Shown here in pieces: positions 1 to 6,659 of a DNA stretch of 13,603 nt. The notes beneath the pieces were generated by a model. It was not told the DNA's origin, made no database searches, and was given only the letters and a program-made list of their open reading frames with translations. Source of the stretch: DAINBT01 sp036732785 (GTDB lineage: Bacteria > Planctomycetota > Phycisphaerae > Sedimentisphaerales > SM23-30); the NCBI GenBank assembly GCA_964537505.1, contig CAZICK010000097.1, positions 1-13,603 on the forward strand, given 5' to 3'. Each line of letters begins with the position of its first letter. Position 1 is the first letter of the stretch. Made by a program: the position numbers and the translations under genes.

Positions 1-91
1 TGGTATTATAGAGTATATGTATATGGCAAAGTTGGTTGTCCGAATGAGGGAAATTTTACATTTGCGGAGCGAAGATCAGGAGGTGGTTTCC

Positions 92-3000
92 ATGTGGACA
101 GGGAAATCGAGATTGGTAGTTGGGCTGGTGGTTGTTTGTTTTTGGGCGAGTACAATACAGGCAGGTGAACAGGGGGAGATCTACGGCTGGGGGAGTCAGA
201 AACTCCCGAACGATCCACTGGCGGATGTTTCCAAAATCGCCGCCGGAGGGGGACACAGTCTGGCGTTGAAGTCGGACGGCTCGATTATCGGATGGGGTTT
301 GGATGCTTGGTTTGCCCAGGCGACGCCACCTGTGGGCAATGACTTTGTTGCCATCGCCGCCGGAGGGTCACACAGTCTTGCGTTGAAGTCGGACGGCTCG
401 ATCGTCGAATGGGGGTATGATGGTTATGGTCTGGGGAGTCCGCCTGAGGGCACTGTCTTCATTGCCATTGCGGCAGGATATTTTCACAGTCTGGCGCTCA
501 GGTCGGACGGCTCGATCGTCGGATGGGGTAACGATTATTATGGTCAGGCGAGTCCGCCTGGGGGCAAGGGCTTTATCGCCATCGCCGCCGGAGGGGGACA
601 CAGTCTGGCGCTCAAGTCGGACGGTTCGATCGTCGGATGGGGGAGGAATGATGATGGTCAGGCGACGCCACCAGCGGGCAATGACTTTGTTGCCATCGCC
701 GCCGGAGAGGTACACAGCCTTGCGCTTAAGTCGGATGGTTCGATTGTCGGATGGGGCAGCGATTATTATGGTCTGTCGAGTCCGCCTGTTGGCAATGACT
801 TTGTTGCCATTACCGCTGGAGAGGAACACAGCCTTGCGTTGAAGTCTGACGGTTCGATCGTCGGATGGGGGTGGGATGGTTATGGTCAGGCGAGTCCGCC
901 GTCGGGCAATGATTTTGTTGCCATCGCTGCCGGAGGGTATCACAGTCTTGCGATGAAGTCTGACGGCTCGGTTGTCGGATGGGGGTGGAATGAGTTTGGT
1001 CAGGCGATGGGTTCTGGTGACAATGACTATGTTGCCATTGCCGCCGGAGAGGAACACAGTCTTGGTCTGAAGTCTGATGGCTCAATCGTAGGATGGGGAA
1101 GCAACTATGTGGACGGTTATATCTATTGTGGTCAGGCGACGCCGCCGTCGGGCAATGATTTCGTTGCCATTGCTGCGGGATATTATCACAGTCTTGCGTT
1201 GAAGTCTGACGGTTCGATCGTAGGATGGGGAGGAATGGGGAGGGATAATTATATTTTTGCGACGGAGTCTGTGGGCGATGGTTTCGTTGCCATTGCCGCC
1301 GGAGGGTATCACAGTCTTGCGTTGAAGTCGGACGGTTCGATTGTGGAATGGGGGAATGATTATTGGGGTCAGGCGACACCGCCGATGGGCAATGACTTTA
1401 TCGCCATCGCCGCTGGATATCAACATAGTCTTGCGATGAAGTCTGATGGTTCGATTGTTGGATGGGGGTGGGATGAATTTGGTCAGGCGACGGCGCCCTT
1501 GGGCAAAGGCTTCGTTGCCATCGCCGCCGGAGGGGATCACAGTCTTGCGCTCAAGTCTGACGGTTCGATTGTAGGATGGGGGAATGATGAGTATGGTCAG
1601 GCGAGTCCGCCGGTGGGCAATGACTTTATCGCTATTACCGCCGGAGGGTCACACAGTCTTGCGTTGAAGTCGGACGGCTCGATTGTGGGATGGGGGTGGG
1701 ATGATAATGGTCAGGCAACGGTACCGACGGGCACTGATTTTATCGCCATCGCCGCCGGAGGGACACACAGTCTTGCGATTAAATATGTTTTTCCGGTGGA
1801 TATAAATAATGACCACCGGGTTGATCTGTCGGATTTTGGGATAGTCAGTGCTGGGTGGATGGAAAGCAAGTGTGATGAGTACAATGATTTCTGTAGTGGG
1901 GCGGACATCGACCATACGGGTGATGTTGGGCTGGGCGATCTGCTTATACTGGCCGAGAATTGGCTGGAAGGTGTGCCTTTTCCTACACCGGCATTTGGTC
2001 CTTATCCGACAGACGGAATGTCAGGTGTAAATCCAAACACGGAGCTAAGCTGGTCTGCGGGGGTAGGCGCTGTATCGCACAATATATATTTTGGCACGAG
2101 TAGTCCGGGTGTGTTCCAACGCAATCAGACAGGCGCCATGTTTGATCCGGGGCCGTTGGATTTCCAGACCACATACTATTGGCGGACCGATGAAGTTCAA
2201 GCTGATAGCAGCGTTGTAAAGGGTGATGTCTGGAGGTTTACGACTGGTTATCTTGTTGGGCATTGGGAGTTGGATGAGTTGAGTGGTATGGTTGCCGCCG
2301 ATAGTGTTGGTGATAATGACGGGACGCTTAACGGTGATCCGACGTGGTGGCCGAGTGGTGGGAAGATTGGCGGTGCGCTGGAATTTGATGGGGTTGGTGA
2401 TTATGTGGAAGTCGCAGGTTACAAGGGTATCAGCGGGTCGAATCCTCGGACTGTAAGCGCGTGGGTTAAGGTCGAATCAACTGGATCAACATTCTCGATT
2501 GTGCGTTGGGGCACACTGGAAATCAACGGCGGGCTGTGGTCTAATGTGATCAATGCCGACGGCAAACTGCGAGTCGCTGTGTGGGGCGGCAGTGTTGTCG
2601 GTGATACGGATATAGATGATGGTACATGGCATCATGTAGCGATTGTGTTGCCGGACAAAGCGAATGTAAAAGTTGAAGATATACGGCTTTATGTAGATGG
2701 CGAGCGGGAATATACCACCATCAGCAGCGGCAGTCAGACAATTAATACCGCTGTCGGGATGGATGTTTTGATTTCTTTAGATGGGTCTGTTGGTATGCTG
2801 GATGATGTTCGGATATACAACTATGCGATGAGCACGGGAGAAATTCGAACGCTGGCAGGTTTTCCTCCTGAGTTGGTGGCACATTGGGAGTTGGATGAGT
2901 CGAGTGGTACGGTTGCCAGCGATAGTGTGGGGGGTAATGATGGGACGCTTATGGGTGATCCGACGTGGTGGCCGAGTGGCGGCATGCTAGGTGGTACGCT

Positions 3001-4645
3001 GGAATTTGACGGGGACGGTGATTATGTGGAAGTCGAAGGTTACAAAGGTATCAGCGGGTCGAATCCTCGAAGCGTAACCGCATGGGTCAGGGCTGAATCA
3101 AATGGATCGATACTGTCGATTGTGTGTTGGGGTACGACGGAAATCAGCGGCGGGCTGTGGTCTAATGTGGTCAACGCCGACGGCAATCTTCGAGTTGCTG
3201 TGTGGGGCGGCAGTGTTGTCGGTGATACGGATATAGATGATGATACATGGCATCATGTAGCGATTGTGCTGCCGGATAAATGGAATGTGAAAGTCGAAGA
3301 TATACGGCTTTATGTAGATGGCGAGCCAGAAAGTATCACCATCGACCATGGCAGCCAGACAATCGACACCGCCGTCGGAATGGATGTCTTCATTGCTCAC
3401 GAAAGTTCCGATGGTTTTCTGGATGATGTTCGGATTTATAATTATGCGTTAAGCGAAGAGGAGATTGGTTTGTCGATGGGTGTGTTGTCGGCGTTTGGTC
3501 CTGATCCGGCAGATGGAATGTCAGGTGTAAATCCAGACACAGAGCTAAGCTGGTCTGCAGGAGGATGCGCTGTATCGCACAATATATATTTTGGCACGAA
3601 TAGTCCGGGTGAATTCCAATGCAATCAGGTAAGTTCCACGTTTGACCCTGGGCCGTTGGATTGCGGGACTACGTACTATTGGCGGATCGATGAGGTTCAA
3701 GGTGACAGCAGCGTTATAGAGGGCGATGTGTGGAGGTTTACGACAGTTCCTCCCGGCTCGGCGTTTGGTCCTGATCCGGTAGATGGGGCAGCAGATGTGA
3801 ATACAAGAATGGAGCTAAGCTGGTCCGCGGGAGACTGTGCGGTATCGCACAATATATACTTTGGCACGACGAGTCCGGGTGTGTTCCAGGGCAATCAGAC
3901 AGGCGCCACGTTTGACCCGGGGGCGTTGGAATTAGAGACGATGTATTATTGGCGGATCGATGAGGTTCAAGCTGACAGCAGCGTCGTAGAGGGTGATGTC
4001 TGGAGGTTTACGACTCGATCTGATATGCTTGTTGGGTGGTGGGAGCTTGACGAAAGCGAAGGTGGTACGGCATACGATAGTGCAAATGGTCACAATGGTA
4101 CGCTTAACGGGGATCCGGTGTGGTGGCCGAGTGATGGGAAGATTGGTGGGGCGCTGGAATTTGATGGGGTCGGTGATTATGTGGAAGTCGCAGGTTACAA
4201 GGGTATCAGCGGATCGAATCCTCGGACTGTAAGCGCGTGGGTTAAGGTCGAATCAACTGGATCGACATTCTCGATTGTGCGTTGGGGTACGACGGCAATC
4301 AGCGGCGGGCTGTGGTCTAATGTGGTCAATGCCGACGGCAAACTGCGAGCCGCTGTGATTGGCGGCAGCGTTGTCGGTGATACGGATATAGATGATGGTA
4401 CATGGCATCACGTAGCGATTGTGTTGCCGGATAAAGAGGATGTGAAAGTTGAAGATATACTGCTCTATGTAGATGGCGGGCAAGAAGATGTCATAATCAG
4501 CCTTGGCACACAGACAATCGATACCGCTGTCGGGATGGATGTTTTGATTTCTTTAGATGGGTCCGTTGGTATGCTGGATGATGTTCGGATTTATAATTAT
4601 GCGCTTAGTGAGGAGGAGATTGGTGCGTTGGCGGGTGTGTTGTGA
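92..4645 (+). CDS. Secreted giant protein: RCC1-like repeats, dockerin-like module, FN3-like and LamG domains
   Basis: A 1517-residue exported protein, probably for binding carbohydrate or cell-surface partners; no enzyme domain is visible. The start at 92 is chosen because AGGAGGT (78-84) lies 7 bases upstream and the product then opens with a signal peptide (K5, R7, hydrophobic 8-19, likely cut after IQA at residue 24). An in-frame ATG at 17 would bury that signal. Order by residue: 14 RCC1-like units (about 30-562); a dockerin-like pair of calcium loops (569-628, DINNDHRVDLSDF and DIDHTGDVGLGDL); FN3-like A (634-718); LamG1 (721-924); LamG2 (928-1131); FN3-like B (1134-1218); FN3-like C (1224-1307); LamG3 (1312-1517). 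No PEP-CTERM, LPXTG or membrane anchor ends the protein. The domain identities are recognised by eye; the binding role is inference. The gene stands alone and faces the minus-strand gcv operon. Confidence 0.9.
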   Translation: MWTGKSRLVVGLVVVCFWASTIQAGEQGEIYGWGSQKLPNDPLADVSKIAAGGGHSLALKSDGSIIGWGLDAWFAQATPPVGNDFVAIAAGGSHSLALKSDGSIVEWGYDGYGLGSPPEGTVFIAIAAGYFHSLALRSDGSIVGWGNDYYGQASPPGGKGFIAIAAGGGHSLALKSDGSIVGWGRNDDGQATPPAGNDFVAIAAGEVHSLALKSDGSIVGWGSDYYGLSSPPVGNDFVAITAGEEHSLALKSDGSIVGWGWDGYGQASPPSGNDFVAIAAGGYHSLAMKSDGSVVGWGWNEFGQAMGSGDNDYVAIAAGEEHSLGLKSDGSIVGWGSNYVDGYIYCGQATPPSGNDFVAIAAGYYHSLALKSDGSIVGWGGMGRDNYIFATESVGDGFVAIAAGGYHSLALKSDGSIVEWGNDYWGQATPPMGNDFIAIAAGYQHSLAMKSDGSIVGWGWDEFGQATAPLGKGFVAIAAGGDHSLALKSDGSIVGWGNDEYGQASPPVGNDFIAITAGGSHSLALKSDGSIVGWGWDDNGQATVPTGTDFIAIAAGGTHSLAIKYVFPVDINNDHRVDLSDFGIVSAGWMESKCDEYNDFCSGADIDHTGDVGLGDLLILAENWLEGVPFPTPAFGPYPTDGMSGVNPNTELSWSAGVGAVSHNIYFGTSSPGVFQRNQTGAMFDPGPLDFQTTYYWRTDEVQADSSVVKGDVWRFTTGYLVGHWELDELSGMVAADSVGDNDGTLNGDPTWWPSGGKIGGALEFDGVGDYVEVAGYKGISGSNPRTVSAWVKVESTGSTFSIVRWGTLEINGGLWSNVINADGKLRVAVWGGSVVGDTDIDDGTWHHVAIVLPDKANVKVEDIRLYVDGEREYTTISSGSQTINTAVGMDVLISLDGSVGMLDDVRIYNYAMSTGEIRTLAGFPPELVAHWELDESSGTVASDSVGGNDGTLMGDPTWWPSGGMLGGTLEFDGDGDYVEVEGYKGISGSNPRSVTAWVRAESNGSILSIVCWGTTEISGGLWSNVVNADGNLRVAVWGGSVVGDTDIDDDTWHHVAIVLPDKWNVKVEDIRLYVDGEPESITIDHGSQTIDTAVGMDVFIAHESSDGFLDDVRIYNYALSEEEIGLSMGVLSAFGPDPADGMSGVNPDTELSWSAGGCAVSHNIYFGTNSPGEFQCNQVSSTFDPGPLDCGTTYYWRIDEVQGDSSVIEGDVWRFTTVPPGSAFGPDPVDGAADVNTRMELSWSAGDCAVSHNIYFGTTSPGVFQGNQTGATFDPGALELETMYYWRIDEVQADSSVVEGDVWRFTTRSDMLVGWWELDESEGGTAYDSANGHNGTLNGDPVWWPSDGKIGGALEFDGVGDYVEVAGYKGISGSNPRTVSAWVKVESTGSTFSIVRWGTTAISGGLWSNVVNADGKLRAAVIGGSVVGDTDIDDGTWHHVAIVLPDKEDVKVEDILLYVDGGQEDVIISLGTQTIDTAVGMDVLISLDGSVGMLDDVRIYNYALSEEEIGALAGVL
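182..1783 (+). repeat. 14 tandem RCC1-like repeats, 114-base period
   Basis: The HSL codons fall at 254, 371, 485, 599, 713, 827, 941, 1055, 1187, 1310, 1424, 1538, 1652 and 1766. Most spacings are exactly 114 bases (38 residues), with longer ones of 117, 132 and 123 at units 1, 8 and 9. The unit reads roughly HSLALKSDGSIVGWG, a variable loop, GQA(S/T)PP, GNDFVAIAAG and two variable residues. This is the short RCC1_2-like repeat. Fourteen units could make two seven-bladed propellers, which is inference. Many third-codon positions differ between units, so the copies are not all recent. Confidence 0.9.
1796..1975 (+). other. Dockerin-like (two EF-hand-type loops) module inside the repeat protein
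   Basis: Two segments with the spacing of dockerin calcium loops, DINNDHRVDLSDF followed by GIVSAGWM and DIDHTGDVGLGDL followed by LILAENWLEG, are separated by a short cysteine-containing linker. This resembles the dockerin-like module common in Phycisphaerae secreted proteins. It is unusual that it sits between the RCC1 array and the FN3/LamG part instead of at the C-terminus. The second loop has H and T where a canonical loop would have N/D and G, so calcium affinity is uncertain. Confidence 0.75.
2252..4642 (+). repeat. Three paralogous LamG domains with FN3-like modules between them
   Basis: LamG1 (2252-2863), LamG2 (about 2873-3484) and LamG3 (about 4025-4642) share the concanavalin-like framework: W-ELDE at the start, GGxLEFDGxGDYVEV, GTWHHVAIVLPDK, LYVDG and LDDVRIYNYA. 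FN3-like modules lie at about 1991-2245, 3491-3745 and 3761-4013, each ending in GDVWRFTT and containing SHNIYFGT and TYYWR-DEVQ. The copies are close at nucleotide level too, so they arose by internal duplication. LamG3 looks like a patchwork of LamG1 and LamG2. Confidence 0.85.
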
Positions 4646-4680
4646 CAGTGAGTGATGGAAGACACAAGTGTGGAAGATAG

Positions 4681-4700
4681 ACCCCTGCCTTCGCAGGGGT
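4681..4700. repeat. Perfect 8-bp hairpin with 4-base loop
   Basis: ACCCCTGC and GCAGGGGT pair perfectly around the loop CTTC, 36 bases after the stop of the giant repeat protein. Read on the minus strand with its flanks (TGTCACCCCTGCGAAGGC) it resembles the dispersed GTCA-CCC-GCGAA-GC palindromes found in many bacterial genomes. No T-tract follows on either strand, so it is not a convincing intrinsic terminator, though it could protect the 3' end of the mRNA. Confidence 0.7.
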
Positions 4701-4726
4701 GACAGTTGTTCGCGGGGGTGACACGT

Positions 4727-4811
4727 AAAAGTCCGCGTGGGCTAAGAGTCCACCCCTACAAGACTACCGGAGAAAAGTCCGCGTGGGCTAAGAGCACCAC
4801 CCTACAAGACT
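4727..4811. repeat. Tandem 39-base hairpin-forming repeat, two copies
   Basis: Copy 1 (4727-4765) and copy 2 (4773-4811) both start AAAAGTCCGCGTGGGCTAAG and end CCCTACAAGACT, 46 bases apart, with 4 mismatches in the middle. Each can fold: GTGGGCT-AAG-AGTCCAC in copy 1, and the same 7-bp stem with one bulged A in copy 2. The stem is kept although the sequence changed. It resembles the 'GTAGGG-TGGGCTxxAGCCCACGCGG' repeats scattered through many genomes. No coding role is seen. Confidence 0.7.
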
Positions 4812-4900
4812 GGTATCGTTTTCGATGGAGACATTGGCTGGGTTGGCTGGGCGGACGAGAGAGATACTGGGAATTGTGGAGGTGGTGACGGTAGGAATAT

Positions 4901-5054
4901 TTACGATTGAGTATCTGTTGAGCACATCTTCACGCTGGTGGGAATGCCCAGCACAACGATAGTGTCACCCACAGCCGTGAACACATCACATGCCGTGCCA
5001 TCTCCTCCGGCAAAAAGCAACAGTAGGATTGATAATCAAGCCGAGTCTCTTCAA
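4901..5054 (-). pseudogene. Remnant of a COG3199-type ATP-NAD kinase gene (internal deletion and frameshift)
   Basis: Reading the minus strand just after the gcvPB stop, one frame from 5054 gives LKRLGLIINPT, the typical N-terminus of predicted ATP-NAD kinases (GLIxNPxAG). Within a few codons a second frame, offset by one base, gives LLLFAGGDGTACDVF, then TAVGDTIVVLGIPTSVKM, then a stop (4901-4903). The second part carries the NAD-kinase GGDGT motif and the GIPxxVKM segment of the COG3199/AcoX family. The roughly 100 residues normally between the two blocks, and the whole C-terminal half, are missing. The block lies 6 bases after gcvPB, so it was probably the last cistron of that operon. The triplet before TTG is ACG, which may be a lost ATG start. 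What I see is the motifs and the frame break; gene loss is the inference. Confidence 0.75.
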
Positions 5055-5060
5055 CGTATG

Positions 5061-6635
5061 TTAATCCTGACGGTCTGACTTGCGATGCTTTTTCAGATAC
5101 GCTCTCCATGTGATGGCCCATTTCTCCGGATCGTCTAATGTGCTGTGGTCGATCTTGTGCACTACGCTGTTGTAAGGCGCGTTTTTTACTTTCTCCGGGT
5201 TGTCATACGCTTCTTGCACAACCTTTCGCAGTCCTGCCAGGTATTCGTCCAGTTCATCCTTGGAGTAGGATTCCGTAGGTTCAATAGTAAAAGGCTGGGG
5301 CACCACAAACGGATGATGGCTGGACCACAGATGAAAACCAAAATCAGCCATTCTGCGGGTCACATCTTCGGTAGTTACGCCGGTATCCTCCGTCAGTTGT
5401 TCCCAGCTATATCTGACTTGTTCGATACGGTGTTTGCCTGCGCTATACGGAGACGCGGCGCCTCTGATTTTCCTGATATTTTCCAGCAAATAATTATTGT
5501 TCAATACCGCGATTTGTGCTGTTTCTTTCAATCCCGCGGCGCCCAGGCTCATGATCCAGGCATAGGCCCTTATGATTGCGGGGAAGACGCCATAGAATCC
5601 ACGCGTCTTGCCGATAGTCTGCGGCAGGTCATAGTCCAGGAAGTATTCTTTGCCGTCGAAGCCCACGATCGGCACGGGCAGGAAGTCAATAAGATTATCG
5701 ACAACGCCCACAGCGCCCGAAGCGGGGCCGCCGCACCCATGCGGAGCCGAGAACGTTTTATGCAGATTGAAAAAGCACATATCAAAGCCCGCCTCACGCG
5801 CTCGCGTTATGCCTAATATCCCATTGGTATTGGCCTGATCGTAGCCACACAAACCGCCGGCCTTGTGAATGATATCTGTAAACTCACGGATTTGCGGATT
5901 AAAAATGCCGGTATCTTCCGGGTTCGTAATAAACAACGCCGCCGTGCGATTCGAGACGGCCGCCTTGAGGGCCTCGACTTTCACAAGTCCGTTTTTGGCG
6001 GGATACAGCGTAATGACTTTGTAGCCCTTGACCGCTGCCGCTGCCGCATCGGACGGATGCGAGAAGATGGTGGTGATGATCTCGTCTCTCTGGTCGGCCT
6101 CACCGCGTGAGCGATGATACGCCTCGACGATGTATGCCATTATAAGAATCGCCGCCGAGCCGGAACTCGGTTGCAGACTGAAGCGACTCATACCGGATAT
6201 TTCCTGCAGAAAGCTATCGAGCCTATACATAATCTCCATCGCCCCTTGTGTCGTGCTTGGATCTTGCCAGGGGTGCAGCTCGGTGACCTTGGCAGATGCC
6301 GACAGCATCTTGTTGATCTTGGGATTGTACTTGACCGTGCATGTGCCCTGACCGATATCGATATTCAGATCGGCGCCGAGACACTGCTGCGACAGACGCA
6401 GGTAGTGCTTGAGCACCCGCATCTGGGAAATTTCCGGCAGGGCCGGCGGTTGCTTACGAATCATGTTGTCGGGCAGGGCCGATAGCCCATCCCCTACAGT
6501 CGCGACAACCTCCGGCTCAGCCTCCGGCACGAGAACGCCTCGTTCGCCGGGGGTGTGCAGCTCGAAAATAATCGGCTCATCCCACTTGGCCTGATGGAAA
6601 TTTTCTCTCAATTTATATCTTGCTGTAGGTTCCAC
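5061..6635 (-). CDS. gcvPB: Glycine dehydrogenase (decarboxylating) subunit 2-like, PLP-binding P-protein beta subunit
   Basis: This 524-residue protein is the PLP-carrying half of a split glycine cleavage P-protein, which decarboxylates glycine and loads aminomethyl onto lipoyl-H protein. The start is a GTG at 6635, preceded by AAGGAGA with a 6-base spacer. The Schiff-base lysine is K293 in NLHKTFSAPHG, and D266 in YDQAN is the expected pyridine-nitrogen contact. The C-terminal IEPTES-SKDELDEY block is also typical. Several hallmarks differ: QPSSGSAAI (155-163) where QPAAGAxGE is usual, SHPSDAAAA (192-200) where SAHGTNPAS is usual, and CGGPASG where GGGPGSG is usual. It is somewhat longer than the usual roughly 480-500 residues, with a WAITWRAYLKKH tail. 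It lies 24 bases after gcvPA, so the two are co-transcribed. Fold and PLP chemistry are secure; the glycine substrate is less so. Confidence 0.88.
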   Translation of the reverse strand: MEPTARYKLRENFHQAKWDEPIIFELHTPGERGVLVPEAEPEVVATVGDGLSALPDNMIRKQPPALPEISQMRVLKHYLRLSQQCLGADLNIDIGQGTCTVKYNPKINKMLSASAKVTELHPWQDPSTTQGAMEIMYRLDSFLQEISGMSRFSLQPSSGSAAILIMAYIVEAYHRSRGEADQRDEIITTIFSHPSDAAAAAVKGYKVITLYPAKNGLVKVEALKAAVSNRTAALFITNPEDTGIFNPQIREFTDIIHKAGGLCGYDQANTNGILGITRAREAGFDMCFFNLHKTFSAPHGCGGPASGAVGVVDNLIDFLPVPIVGFDGKEYFLDYDLPQTIGKTRGFYGVFPAIIRAYAWIMSLGAAGLKETAQIAVLNNNYLLENIRKIRGAASPYSAGKHRIEQVRYSWEQLTEDTGVTTEDVTRRMADFGFHLWSSHHPFVVPQPFTIEPTESYSKDELDEYLAGLRKVVQEAYDNPEKVKNAPYNSVVHKIDHSTLDDPEKWAITWRAYLKKHRKSDRQD

Positions 6636-6659
6636 TATGGTCTCCTTTTGGTGAACAGA

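Noticed and set aside
17..91. Upstream ATG at 17 as the start of the repeat protein
   Set aside because: It has no ribosome-binding site and would add 25 charged residues before an otherwise clean signal peptide; the ATG at 92 has AGGAGGT at ideal spacing.
182..1783. CRISPR or diversity-generating retroelement target
   Set aside because: The period is 114 bases of in-frame coding repeat without spacers, and no reverse transcriptase or template repeat is in the window.
368..1915. Long open frames on the minus strand and in other plus frames across the RCC1 array
   Set aside because: They mirror the 114-base repeat, have arginine- and proline-rich low-complexity products, lack ribosome-binding sites, and lie fully within a convincing gene.
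4681..4700. Intrinsic terminator for the giant repeat gene
   Set aside because: The stem is good but no T-tract follows on the plus strand or on the minus strand.
4812..4910. Plus-strand frame reading GIVFDGDIGWVGWADERD up to a TGA
   Set aside because: It looks protein-like but has no start, no ribosome-binding site and no family resemblance that I can name; it overlaps the NAD kinase remnant only at its end.
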